The notes below the pieces were generated by a model that saw nothing but the letters and a program-made list of their open reading frames with translations, made no database searches and was not told the DNA's origin. A stretch of DNA of 64,000 bases from Scybalomonas sp905214925 (GTDB taxonomy: Bacteria; Bacillota; Clostridia; Lachnospirales; Lachnospiraceae). The translations under genes were made by a program, and so were the position numbers. The stretch lies in NCBI GenBank assembly GCA_905214925.1, contig CAJMOB010000004.1:1-64000 (forward strand), read 5' to 3'. Every line of letters starts with the position of its first letter. Position 1 is the stretch's first letter. Shown here piece after piece: positions 27,030-36,117 of the stretch.

Positions 27030-28324
27030 GAGTCATACTCTTCCCAATATTCATCTAAGACACCATTTGCATAGTCTGCGGCATCTTTTAACGCCTGTTT
27101 TACTTCTTTTTTCCCTTCCATAACTGCTTGAATTTCAGAAGCATAGTTTTCTAAAATTTCACTTCCAGAAGGTCCTACTTGTACACCTCTCCATTTGTCT
27201 TTATCTTCAGTTACAATGCGTTCCATTTCTGGTTCTCCTGCATAAGCTTCTGACGCTGTAAGAGGTGCTCCTGGTGCGATTTTATGATATTCTGTCATAA
27301 ATTCAGATCCACAAATATATTTGATTAACTTCATCGCTAATTCTTTATGTTTACTGCTAGACATAATAGAGAGACAATCAGAAGCTCCAAATGTTCCATA
27401 TTGTTCTCCTTTTAAAGAAGTAACATATCCCCAATTTAAATCTGGGTAACTCTCAGAAAATTTAGCTTGTTGATTTTGAGTGGAACGTGCTACACCAAAG
27501 GCAGCTTTTCCCTGTCCAAAAATAGTGGAAAATGCATCTGTTCCAGCAAGAGATAATACATTTTCTGGCATATAATCTTTTAAAGATTTGAAGAATTCAA
27601 TTGCCTTTACACCACTTTCATCATCAAAGCGAACACTCTTATAATCATCATTATAAATATCGCCACCTGCTTGCCATAATAAACTATAAATATAAGCATT
27701 TAACATATAGAGATTACTCATATCTCCACTGTTTAAACCAACAGCATATCCATATTGATCGATTTTTCCATCACCATCCGTATCTTTTGTGGCTTCTTTT
27801 GCAATTCTTGCAAAATCTTCCCATGTTTCAGGAGCTTTTTCTCCGAGATCTTCTAAAATATCTTTATTATAGAATAATACAAATGGAACTCCTGTCATAA
27901 TTGGCATTCCATAAAGTCCACCCATCATCTCACCTTTATCAAGATAGAGATATTCTTTATAATCATCTTTTGTTAAATAACTGCTTAATTCTTCAATTGC
28001 ACCAGAGGCTATGTAATTTGCATACATTTCTGCATAAAAATATCCAATATCTGGGCTCTCGCCTCCACTTAATGCAACACTCCATTTTTCTGTGTAAGTA
28101 TCCCAAGGAATTAATTCAATATCAACCTCACAATTATTTTCTTCTTCAAAATTTTCTAATAGCTTTCCAAAATTTCCTTTTGTGTCACTATCAAGAGGAG
28201 GCATCCACATCGTAAGTGTTGTTTTTCCATCTTTACTCGTATCTTTCGCTGCATTTCCACACCCTGCTAATGCCCCAACAGCCATAGTAAGACAAAGAGC
28301 GATACTCATTAGTTTTTTTCTCAT
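27026..28324 (-). CDS. Extracellular sugar-binding lipoprotein
   Basis: A 432-residue solute-binding protein with a lipoprotein signal (lipobox LAGC near residue 21). The mature part contains LTMWMPPLDSDTKGNF at its start and the DTDGDGKIDQYGY loop, an EF-hand-like Asp-rich calcium-binding signature common in these binders. It is the first gene of an importer operon. Confidence 0.9.
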   Translation of the reverse strand: MRKKLMSIALCLTMAVGALAGCGNAAKDTSKDGKTTLTMWMPPLDSDTKGNFGKLLENFEEENNCEVDIELIPWDTYTEKWSVALSGGESPDIGYFYAEMYANYIASGAIEELSSYLTKDDYKEYLYLDKGEMMGGLYGMPIMTGVPFVLFYNKDILEDLGEKAPETWEDFARIAKEATKDTDGDGKIDQYGYAVGLNSGDMSNLYMLNAYIYSLLWQAGGDIYNDDYKSVRFDDESGVKAIEFFKSLKDYMPENVLSLAGTDAFSTIFGQGKAAFGVARSTQNQQAKFSESYPDLNWGYVTSLKGEQYGTFGASDCLSIMSSSKHKELAMKLIKYICGSEFMTEYHKIAPGAPLTASEAYAGEPEMERIVTEDKDKWRGVQVGPSGSEILENYASEIQAVMEGKKEVKQALKDAADYANGVLDEYWEEYDS

Positions 28325-28434
28325 ATTATTTTTCTCCTTCTAAAAATATAGTATGTCTTAACTCAATAAGAACATTGTGTTTCTTTCACACTACATATAA
28401 CAAAAAATTATTTTAATAAGTCCTTTTCCATCGG

Positions 28435-28463
28435 ATCTTGTCATATCCTACTATTTTTGTCAA
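28435..28463 (-). promoter_or_regulatory. Possible promoter of the third sugar importer operon
   Basis: TTGACA (28458-28463) with a 17-bp spacer to CAAGAT (28435-28440) on the minus strand; the -10 is poor, so activation by a regulator is likely. The start codon is about 110 bp downstream. Confidence 0.35.
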
Positions 28464-28527
28464 GATGTAAATTCAATTTTTTACGAAAAATATATTACAA
28501 ATTTTATTTTAAACATGGAAATTTTTG

Positions 28528-28797
28528 TTACCATTTTTTCTTTACATCCGCACAATGCCTTACTTTCAATGCACATCGAAGCTCCACAAAACATCCACAG
28601 GCTCGACACATTCCATTCATTATTTTTTCACATTGTCCACAAATACGCAAGCGACGCTCATATTCTGCTTGGGATACCCGAACCTCTTCCTCTAAATTGG
28701 CAATATACTGTTCTAAATTAATCCAATACTCTTCTTCATCCCCCTCTCTTAGTAAGCATTTTTTACAAACTCTTAATGTTTCTTTTCTGTTATTCAT
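28528..28797 (-). CDS. Small Cys-rich DUF6171-like protein
   Basis: An 89-residue protein with four Cys pairs: CKKC near the start, CGQC, CRACGC and further Cys at RCALKVRHCAD. The middle is acidic and helical (YIANLEEEVRVSQAEYERRL). The pattern fits small zinc-binding proteins of the DUF6171 type in Lachnospiraceae; function is unknown. It has a GGGAGG site and appears monocistronic. Confidence 0.7.
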   Translation of the reverse strand: MNNRKETLRVCKKCLLREGDEEEYWINLEQYIANLEEEVRVSQAEYERRLRICGQCEKIMNGMCRACGCFVELRCALKVRHCADVKKKW

Positions 28798-28852
28798 CGA
28801 AAAACGCCTCCCTATTCTACTTCACTCATTGTCTTATCATAACGTACAAAAT

Positions 28853-28927
28853 GTGCTTTTTATTTCATAGGAAATTGGTACTTTCATAAATGAATGCAAC
28901 AAGGTCTTTCCTATAACATAAAAAAAT
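28853..28927. repeat. Dispersed intergenic hairpin repeat, partial copy
   Basis: TGTGCTTTTTATTTCATAGG and TTTCCTATAACATAAAAAAA form the two arms seen also at 52147-52227; the GCTGCGCATCG segment is missing here. Confidence 0.5.
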
Positions 28928-28965
28928 AGCTCATACTCATTTTATAAGTGCGAGCTATTTTTTGT
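28921..28965. terminator. Terminator after the ArsR-type regulator
   Basis: AAAAAATAGCTC and GAGCTATTTTTT enclose a partly paired loop just past the regulator stop codon and can act in both directions. Confidence 0.8.
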
Positions 28966-28978
28966 ATTTAGAAACTCT

Positions 28979-29905
28979 TCATGGTTTCATAGGACTATAT
29001 TTGATTCTAACGGCAATATTTTGATTATAGTTACCGAAGTTTTTACCAAAAATCGTAACACCACCTATGTTTTTTGCATCTTCACGAACTTGAATTTTAA
29101 ATCGAATCGAACTTTTGTAATTTAAGGAAAAATGTGTGATATCTACATCAGAAATCTTTAATCCATCAATAAATGTTCCTTCTTTATTGATAACTAACAT
29201 TTTTAAAAGACCATATTGATTCCAGTTTGGGAACCACCAATCTGGTGTAAAAATACCTCGTACATCTCCATAATCTCCTGGACTCGTCCATGTACCAATT
29301 TCTTCGTCATTTAAGTGGAATGTAATATCAGAAGGCCAATCGTTGTTGATTCCTGGTGCTTCACTGCTGATTTCCAAAGAAATGGTAATCTGATCGATTT
29401 TTTGTGAGACTGGCAGAAGATTCGGAATAATATATTCCACATATCCTTTTGTAAACCAAATAATCTGTGCATTTACTCGTTCTGGACTAGCAAAATAGCG
29501 TGGATCATCCACTTCTCCAATCATCGCATCTCTTGTGGCGATTCCACAAGTTGGAAATACTCGATAATCCGAATAATGCCCAATAGGAACTTCCGTTGTG
29601 TAGATCTCTTCTTTTTCTTCTTGATTATCAACCGCTAATTCAAACAAAATTTTATCCACATCTACACGACAAACCTTTTGATTTCCATGTCCTGTATATT
29701 CTGGTATAATTTTTACAATACCGCTATCCTCTAACTTTTTAATATGATTTGTTAATGCTCCATTCGTAATTCCAAGGCTAGATGCGATTTCATTCATATT
29801 CATTTCTCGATTCTCTAAGAGAAGTTTAATAATATTTACCCTAACTTCTGAACCAAGAGCTTTAAAAATCTTTAGTCCTTCTGCTAGATTCCTAATGTGC
29901 AACAT
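28979..29905 (-). CDS. ArsR-type winged-helix regulator with large C-terminal sensor domain
   Basis: Residues about 8-90 are an ArsR-like winged helix (LKIFKALGSEVRVNIIKLLLENREMNMNEIASSLGITNGALTNHIKKLEDSGIV). Residues about 100-308 form a beta-rich region (ISLEISSEAPGINNDWPSDITFHL, GVTIFGKNFGNYNQNIAVRI) with no family recognised, which could be a jelly-roll-like ligand domain. It is the last gene of the arabinan operon, so it may sense an arabinose-containing ligand. This differs from the usual LacI, AraC or GntR control of such operons. Confidence 0.8.
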   Translation of the reverse strand: MLHIRNLAEGLKIFKALGSEVRVNIIKLLLENREMNMNEIASSLGITNGALTNHIKKLEDSGIVKIIPEYTGHGNQKVCRVDVDKILFELAVDNQEEKEEIYTTEVPIGHYSDYRVFPTCGIATRDAMIGEVDDPRYFASPERVNAQIIWFTKGYVEYIIPNLLPVSQKIDQITISLEISSEAPGINNDWPSDITFHLNDEEIGTWTSPGDYGDVRGIFTPDWWFPNWNQYGLLKMLVINKEGTFIDGLKISDVDITHFSLNYKSSIRFKIQVREDAKNIGGVTIFGKNFGNYNQNIAVRIKYSPMKP

Positions 29906-29945
29906 ACTTCTATCCCCATACCTTTTCTTAAATTTGACTATGAAT

Positions 29946-31265
29946 TTAGTCTATCACAAGTTTCCCCCAGTATGCAATACCTGTTTCGTAAAATCCTGTC
30001 ACACAAAGGTTCTCTCGATTTCGTTCAAAATCATAACACCGATGCAAAATTCCTTTTTTTAATATTTCATCATCCTTTTTTAAAAAAACTCTTTTGGAAT
30101 GCACCTGTTCATTTTTCTTTTGTTCAAATGATAAAATCTCCCACTCCCCTTCTGCTTTCTCTACAGAAACGCTCTCATTCACTTCTCCTTTATAAGGCTC
30201 AGGACTGAGCAATGGCCAGCCATCCTGAAAGAACATTCTTCGGATCATCATAAAATGGACTTGATAACTATTTCTTTCTTCTTTCTCATCATAGGTTTGA
30301 TAAATTTTGGCACCATCTCGAATATGATGAACAAAAAAATAATTTTTCGTCACTGGGTCAAAATAAGGAACCCCATGGCCAGGGCCTCGAAAACCTCCCC
30401 ATCTCCATAAACTCGCCCCTGCAATTTTATCTTCCCATTTTTTCTCCATTTCAAACTGATAACTTCCCGCTAATTTTCTTCCAAAGCTTTCCTCTACTAA
30501 GTCCTTCCCTTGTTCATCTACATAAGGCCCTGTCACCACTTGACTTCGCCCAACTCTGATATCATAAGTATCACCAAGCCAGCCATAGGATAAAAATAAA
30601 TAAAAATATCCTCTCTCTTTTACATAGCAGACAGAAGCTCCTTCTGGGCCATCTAGCTTTTCGTTATTGGGCTTTCTGGCAATACATTTTCCAAGTTCTT
30701 TCGGATTTCCACTCTTTGGCATCCCTGTCTTTGCATCTAATTCTTTTATATAAATTCCTCCAAAAAAAGAGCCATAGACAAGCCATGGTACGCCTTTATC
30801 CCAAATGATATGGGCATCGATAGCATTTGGCGTGTTTCCACTTAAGTTCCAAGAATCCATTACAACACCTCGGTTTTCAAATGGTCCTTTTGGGTTATCT
30901 GCAATTGCAAGCCAAATCTTTGACTCATCACTTCCAAACATTTTGGTCGCAGAATAATACATTCGGTATTCCCCATTTGCATATTCTACATAAGGTGCCC
31001 AAAAATTAAATGTTTTTGGATATTCTTTATTATCTCTTGCTTCTTCTATGGCTTCTTTGGATAAAACAGTTCCTTCATATTGAAATTGAACAAGATCTTT
31101 GGATACCCGAAGGGGAATCCCTCTTTTTTCACTTAAACCATTCTGTGGCATAAAAACATCGGTACTATAAGAATAATGCATTTTTGTAATCGGATCCCAC
31201 ATCATAGAAGGATCATGGGATCCGAACATTGGATTCCTTCTCACATCGCAATCATTTAATTTCAC
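29946..31265 (-). CDS. Cytoplasmic GH43 arabinanase/arabinofuranosidase
   Basis: A GH43 five-blade beta-propeller without signal peptide. The catalytic triad is D18 (GSHDPSMMWD), D150 (NAIDAHIIW) and E208 (LDGPEGASV). RWGGFRGPGHGVPYFDP and the DGWPLLSPEPY block are typical of the arabinan-degrading subfamilies (endo-1,5-alpha-L-arabinanase branch). An upstream GTG at 31292 exists, but the GTG at 31265 is preferred because GGAGGGG lies 7 nt before it. It follows the arabinan importer permeases. Confidence 0.87.
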   Translation of the reverse strand: MKLNDCDVRRNPMFGSHDPSMMWDPITKMHYSYSTDVFMPQNGLSEKRGIPLRVSKDLVQFQYEGTVLSKEAIEEARDNKEYPKTFNFWAPYVEYANGEYRMYYSATKMFGSDESKIWLAIADNPKGPFENRGVVMDSWNLSGNTPNAIDAHIIWDKGVPWLVYGSFFGGIYIKELDAKTGMPKSGNPKELGKCIARKPNNEKLDGPEGASVCYVKERGYFYLFLSYGWLGDTYDIRVGRSQVVTGPYVDEQGKDLVEESFGRKLAGSYQFEMEKKWEDKIAGASLWRWGGFRGPGHGVPYFDPVTKNYFFVHHIRDGAKIYQTYDEKEERNSYQVHFMMIRRMFFQDGWPLLSPEPYKGEVNESVSVEKAEGEWEILSFEQKKNEQVHSKRVFLKKDDEILKKGILHRCYDFERNRENLCVTGFYETGIAYWGKLVID

Positions 31266-31359
31266 TTGTAATCCCCTCCACTTCAATTCCACTTATCATT
31301 CATCTACGATTCATTCACGTCCCTTGCTTTTCCTACTATCCTCTCACCCACTCGTTTCA

Positions 31360-32226
31360 TTAACCTTTTACCCCTGATACAACCATAGACTCGATAATAA
31401 ATCTCTGGAAGAAAAAGAACAAAAGAAGTGTTGGAATAATAGAAATAACAGAAGCTGCCATAATTAATGGATAATCGCTTTGAACTGCATAATAGGAGTT
31501 AAAAGAGCGAATAACAACTTGTAATGTAAACCATTTTTCATTTTGTATAAAGATGGTTGGCGCTAAATAGTCATTCCAAATTCCCATAAACCATAAAATA
31601 ATCTGTGTCATCAATGGTCCTTTCATAAGGGGAAGGAAAATACTATAATACATTCTAAAATATCCGCAACCATCAATTTTTGCTGCTTCTGCCAACGCAT
31701 TTGGAATACTTGTTAAGTTTTGTCTTAAAAAGAAAATAATGCTGACATTTCCAAACAATCCTGGAATAATTAATGGTAATAATCCGTTTGTCCATCCAAG
31801 TTTTGTAAACATAACATACTGAGGAATCATAACAACGGCAAATGGAATCATCATCGTAGATAACAACGCCATAAACGCTCCATTTTTCCCACGAAATTGT
31901 AATTTGCTAAAAGAAAATGCCGCTAAGGAAGAAGTAAATCCTCCAACTAATAACACTGGAAATGCCACCGTTAACGTATTTCGAATACCTCTTAAAAATT
32001 CTCCCTTTTGTAACACTTCTGTATATTTTCCAAATTTCCAAGGATCGGGAATGACAGAAAAATTCGCAGATAAAATCTGATTCTTCGTCATAAAGGAACT
32101 CAATACCATATAAATAAGAGGAAAAAGCATACAAATTGCACCAAGTGCCAATAGCAAAAATACAATGCCATCGATGACTTTCACCTTTGTTGATTTTTGT
32201 TCTGTCATTTCATATTGTTTTGCCAT
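31360..32226 (-). CDS. Sugar ABC transporter permease, MalG type (arabinooligosaccharide)
   Basis: A 288-residue permease with the EAA loop LAEAAKIDGCGYFRMYYSIFLPLM and a C-terminal SMVVSGVKG tail. It lies between the MalF-type permease and the GH43 gene, has a GGAGGGGAG site and is part of the arabinan operon. The ligand is inferred from the GH43 neighbours. Confidence 0.9.
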   Translation of the reverse strand: MAKQYEMTEQKSTKVKVIDGIVFLLLALGAICMLFPLIYMVLSSFMTKNQILSANFSVIPDPWKFGKYTEVLQKGEFLRGIRNTLTVAFPVLLVGGFTSSLAAFSFSKLQFRGKNGAFMALLSTMMIPFAVVMIPQYVMFTKLGWTNGLLPLIIPGLFGNVSIIFFLRQNLTSIPNALAEAAKIDGCGYFRMYYSIFLPLMKGPLMTQIILWFMGIWNDYLAPTIFIQNEKWFTLQVVIRSFNSYYAVQSDYPLIMAASVISIIPTLLLFFFFQRFIIESMVVSGVKG

Positions 32227-32238
32227 GCTCTCCCCTCC

Positions 32239-33156
32239 TTACTCAATTGTCTTAACCCATTTTTCTTGGCATTTAAAGTTAATGGCTGTTACAATGAAAA
32301 TAAAAATACATAATAAAAATGCAATTGCAGAACCATATCCCATCTGCTGATGTTTAAATGCTTTGTCATATAAATAATAGACTACCGTAGCTGCACTATA
32401 ATTAATGCCACCATCTGGCACCATAACCTGTACTTCTACAAATACTTGGAATCCACCGATAATTCCCATAACTAATAAGTAAAAAGTAACGGGTGACACA
32501 AGCGGAACTGTAATCTTTCGAAATAGTTGCCAACCATTGGCGCCATCAATTCTTGCTGCTTCGTAATAATCTCTTGGAATACTTTGTAATCCAGATAAAT
32601 AAAGGATAATCGAACTACCAAGTCCTTTCCATACCATAAAAATAATCATGGATACTTTTACCCAAAATTCATCTCCTAACCAGTTTGGACCATGTTGTCC
32701 TGTTAACGCTTTAATAATGGTATTCAATAAGCCATAATCATAGTTAAATACCCATGCCCAAAGAATGGATACTGCCACTAAAGAGGATACGACTGGCACA
32801 TAGTACATGGTTCTTAATACTTTTATCCCTCTTATTTTACGGTTCATACCAACCGCACAAACAAGGGCTAATATCATTCCTGTTGGGATTCCTATCATAT
32901 AAATAATCGTATTCAAAAGCGCTTTCCAAAACTTCTCATCTTGCAATAAATTTGCATAGTTTCGAAATCCTACAAAGTGTTCCAACATATTATTGGTACC
33001 CGTCCATGTTGTCATACTGGCAATAAAGGCATATACGATTGGAAATGCCATAAAGAGACAAAATCCAATAAAAGGTGGCGCCACAAACAGTCGTCCATAG
33101 CGTTCTTCTTTTAATGCTGCTGCGCTTAATTTCTTTTTTGATTGTTTCAAAGCCAT
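32239..33156 (-). CDS. Sugar ABC transporter permease, MalF type (arabinooligosaccharide)
   Basis: A 305-residue membrane subunit with first segment LFVAPPFIGFCLFMAFPIVYAFI and EAA loop YEAARIDGANGWQLF with ITVPLV. A GGAGGTG site precedes the ATG. Confidence 0.9.
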   Translation of the reverse strand: MALKQSKKKLSAAALKEERYGRLFVAPPFIGFCLFMAFPIVYAFIASMTTWTGTNNMLEHFVGFRNYANLLQDEKFWKALLNTIIYMIGIPTGMILALVCAVGMNRKIRGIKVLRTMYYVPVVSSLVAVSILWAWVFNYDYGLLNTIIKALTGQHGPNWLGDEFWVKVSMIIFMVWKGLGSSIILYLSGLQSIPRDYYEAARIDGANGWQLFRKITVPLVSPVTFYLLVMGIIGGFQVFVEVQVMVPDGGINYSAATVVYYLYDKAFKHQQMGYGSAIAFLLCIFIFIVTAINFKCQEKWVKTIE

Positions 33157-33246
33157 TTCACACCTCCATATGTAAGAACGGCTGATGTATCAAGTTCATC
33201 AGCCATTCTATATGACATAGGATATTATCCTATGCAGAGTTTTCTC

Positions 33247-34641
33247 CTATTCGGCATCTGCCCAAGCAGTATCTAATGCTTCTTGCATCTTAGGCTGTAA
33301 TTTCGCTACATAATCATCAACGGATTCTTCACCTTTTTTCACATTTGCAAGACCTTCCCAGAAGATATCAAGCCATTCTGTATTTGGTGTATAAGTTGTT
33401 TCCATCATTCTTCCGCTAAATTTATCGGTTCCATTCATATAGTTAAAGAATACATCTACATTAGAAGGATATTTTACTGTTCCATCTTTTACTGCTTCAA
33501 TAAATTCATTTTCTGCATAACTTTGGATATTTGGAAGCTGAATGGATTCTCCACCAGATACTCCTGATAATTCTTTTTGACCTTCTAAGTCTGTACTTAA
33601 GAATGAAATTAATTTTAAGGCTTCTGCTTTATTTTCACTCTTATCAGAAATACAGAAACCAACCGTTCCATTCCATGTACAAGAAACTCCTGTTGATAAT
33701 GTTGGGAATCCACATAAATCCCATTCATAAGGGAATGTCTCTTTATCCATAAATGCACCAACATCCCAAGTACCGCAAGCATAGAACGCTTCTTGGCCAG
33801 CTAACCATCTTTGATATACACCTAAAGAAGCATCTTGTTCTACCGTAGGTGTTACTTTATATTTTAAAGTGAGGTCAACATATTTTTGAAGCGCCTCTTT
33901 AAACTCTGGTGTGTCAATTGTAACGGTTTTATAATCATCGCTTAAGAAGCTTGCCCCATTAGACCAAATATATTGGTATAACATAAACGTATCAGCAGCT
34001 CCACAACCCCATTGATCGATTTCCCCATCACCATCGGTATCTTTTGTTAACTTCTGACAAACTTCTACGAATTCTTCATATGTATATGGATTTTCTGGAT
34101 CGGGATACTCTAAACCAGCTTCATCAAATAAGTCTTTATTATAAGCATAGGCAAATGTAGAACCGTCTTTTGGAAGTGCGTATAAATCCCCACTGCCCGT
34201 TTGACTTCCATCATAACGATAACTATCCAATACATTTTGATACATATCATCGGTTGAAATATTATTTTCTTCTAATAGTGGTGTTAAATTTGCTACATAC
34301 CCATTTTTTACATAATCAGCAACTGCATCAGGTCCTACATAAAATACATCGGGCATATCTCCTGATGTCATCATTCCTGTTAACGTTGTGGCGTATTCAT
34401 CCTGTGTCGTAACCTGAAATTCAATGTTCCCAATCGTGTCTTTATTTGCTTCTTTAAATTCATCGATCATTTTTTGATAGACAGCTTTTTCATGATCTTG
34501 CATATAAACAAAAACTTTTAAATTTGCTTTTCCATCTTTTGTCTTACTAGAATTTCCGCTTCCTCCACATCCTGTTAACGCGGTAGAACAAGCCAAGACT
34601 CCTGTTAACATCAATGCCATAAATTTGTTTCTGATTCTCAT
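33247..34641 (-). CDS. Extracellular sugar-binding lipoprotein of the arabinan operon
   Basis: A 464-residue solute-binding protein with lipobox LTGC near residue 25 of the chosen form. It contains the Asp-rich loop DTDGDGEIDQWGC. The open frame begins at 34665, but the ATG at 34641 (MRIRNKFMALML) is preferred because AAGGAGGAG lies just upstream. It is the first gene of the importer part of the operon and has its own promoter overlapped by a palindrome. Confidence 0.9.
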   Translation of the reverse strand: MRIRNKFMALMLTGVLACSTALTGCGGSGNSSKTKDGKANLKVFVYMQDHEKAVYQKMIDEFKEANKDTIGNIEFQVTTQDEYATTLTGMMTSGDMPDVFYVGPDAVADYVKNGYVANLTPLLEENNISTDDMYQNVLDSYRYDGSQTGSGDLYALPKDGSTFAYAYNKDLFDEAGLEYPDPENPYTYEEFVEVCQKLTKDTDGDGEIDQWGCGAADTFMLYQYIWSNGASFLSDDYKTVTIDTPEFKEALQKYVDLTLKYKVTPTVEQDASLGVYQRWLAGQEAFYACGTWDVGAFMDKETFPYEWDLCGFPTLSTGVSCTWNGTVGFCISDKSENKAEALKLISFLSTDLEGQKELSGVSGGESIQLPNIQSYAENEFIEAVKDGTVKYPSNVDVFFNYMNGTDKFSGRMMETTYTPNTEWLDIFWEGLANVKKGEESVDDYVAKLQPKMQEALDTAWADAE

Positions 34642-34689
34642 ACTCTTCTCCTCCTTGAGTATCATTAATGGTTATTCAGTTAAAAATCT

Positions 34690-34711
34690 ATTATAACATA
34701 TGTGTTATAAT
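34690..34711 (-). promoter_or_regulatory. Palindromic operator candidate over the arabinan importer promoter
   Basis: A 22-bp near-perfect palindrome with ATTATAACA and TGTTATAAT arms around CATATGTG. Its left end supplies the -10 TATAAT (34690-34695) for the minus strand. A closely related sequence occupies the same place relative to the -10 box at 35797-35813. Confidence 0.55.
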
Positions 34712-34743
34712 CTCTCTTCGTTTTTAACGATAAGAAGTAAAAT

Positions 34744-35721
34744 TTATTCCTCTCTTTCGTTAACTGACACAGTCTTAAATGTTAGTTCTCCATTTTCCTT
34801 CCATTCTACTTTTGCCACCATCGTATGCCGATTTGGATCATACAATGGATCGCCAACGATTTTTTCATATTGCCTTGCATGATAAATACATAAATCGGTA
34901 ACGCCATCTTCTGCCTTTACAAAAGAATTATGTCCTGGGCCATAAATCCCCTTTTCCTCATCTGTTCTCATAATAGGATATCGATTTTTTTTCCAAACCC
35001 TTGGGTCTAATAAATCTTCATTTTCATCGACCGATAACATTCCCATACAATACTCAGCCCCTGTGGCGCTAGCAGAATAGGTAAGATAAATCCGTCCATT
35101 ATGTTTTATTACAGCAGGCCCTTCATTTACCCAAAAATCAACTCGTTCCCAATCATAATCAGGAGTTGTGAGCAACACTTGAACGGTAGCTAACTTCCAA
35201 GGCTTTTCCATTTTTGCAATATAAAGATTCGATATTTTCTTTCCAACTCCTGTTTTCTCTGCCCATACATAATAATAAATTCCTTTATTCTCAAAAACAG
35301 TTGCATCTAAAGAAAATTCTTCAAAAGAAAATTCATCCCCATCTGCTCGTTGCATTATGCCAAGCTCTCTCCAAGGATCTTCCATGGGATTATCACCGGT
35401 ACACTCCAATACATAAGGCCTAATCTTCCAAATATCTGCCTGATCTCCTGCCGCATAGTAAATGTACCATTTTCCTTCTAGGAAATGAATTTCTGGTGCC
35501 CAAATATGAATACTTTGAGGGCCACTTTCATGTTTTACCCAAATCGTCTTTTCTTTGGCCGTCTGAATTCCCTTTATTGTATCCGCCTTTCTTAAAATAA
35601 TTTTGTCATAAGTGGGTACCGATGCAGTGAAATAATAAGTCCCATCTTCGTGACGATACATATAAGGATCGGCTCTTTGTACAATAAAAGGTTTATTATA
35701 ATCTGTTCTATGAATTTCCAT
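34744..35721 (-). CDS. Cytoplasmic GH43 exo-arabinofuranosidase/arabinanase
   Basis: A 325-residue single-domain GH43 enzyme without signal peptide. Triad: D18 (QRADPYMYRH), D139 (FSLDATVF), E200 (FWVNEGPAV). IHIWAPEIHF and GIYGPGHNSFVK match the subfamily-26-like exo-alpha-1,5-L-arabinofuranosidases. It lies upstream of the arabinan importer, in the same direction, and should shorten imported arabinooligosaccharides. Confidence 0.87.
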   Translation of the reverse strand: MEIHRTDYNKPFIVQRADPYMYRHEDGTYYFTASVPTYDKIILRKADTIKGIQTAKEKTIWVKHESGPQSIHIWAPEIHFLEGKWYIYYAAGDQADIWKIRPYVLECTGDNPMEDPWRELGIMQRADGDEFSFEEFSLDATVFENKGIYYYVWAEKTGVGKKISNLYIAKMEKPWKLATVQVLLTTPDYDWERVDFWVNEGPAVIKHNGRIYLTYSASATGAEYCMGMLSVDENEDLLDPRVWKKNRYPIMRTDEEKGIYGPGHNSFVKAEDGVTDLCIYHARQYEKIVGDPLYDPNRHTMVAKVEWKENGELTFKTVSVNEREE

Positions 35722-35796
35722 CTCTTTCTTCCCTTCTATTACCGATTACAAAACAAAAGAATACTTCTGTATCTTTTCTGTCTTTCTTGTACTTTC

Positions 35797-35825
35797 ATTA
35801 TGACACATATGATTTATCTTTTCAA
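35797..35825 (-). promoter_or_regulatory. Promoter of the arabinan GH43 gene with operator-like sequence
   Basis: TTGAAA (35820-35825), 17-bp spacer and CATAAT (35797-35802) on the minus strand. The spacer ends with ATCATATGTGT, matching the core of the palindrome at 34690-34711. Confidence 0.7.
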
Positions 35826-36073
35826 GTAATATTTTATTTTTTGTTAAACTATTATATATTTATTTAAATATTTTGTGCATATTAACGATTCCCTATTTTG
35901 CTTCTTATTTTCTATTTATTATCATATTTTTTAGTAATAATGTATATTTATTTTGTATTATCTTCTAATTCATAAATATAATTCTATTCTTTCGATCTAT
36001 TTCCCTTCTTTTATCGATATTTATATTTTAGATTTATCTAAACTATTATTTTCACATATTTTAATTTTTTTAT

Positions 36074-36109
36074 AAAAAAATAGCGTAGCTACATTTCTAC
36101 TAGCTACGC
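36074..36109 (-). terminator. Terminator of the GH127-GH27 operon
   Basis: TAGCTACGC/GCGTAGCTA arms (36101-36109 and 36083-36091) with a 9-nt loop are followed by seven T on the minus strand, just after the GH27 stop. Confidence 0.9.
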
Positions 36110-36117
36110 CAATTCTT

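Larger units (their letters stand above)
35722..36117. other. Intergenic region downstream of the GH27 gene
   Basis: A 396-bp extremely AT-rich gap. It holds the promoter at 35797-35825 and the GH27 terminator at 36074-36109; nothing else could be assigned in 35830-36070. Confidence 0.5.
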
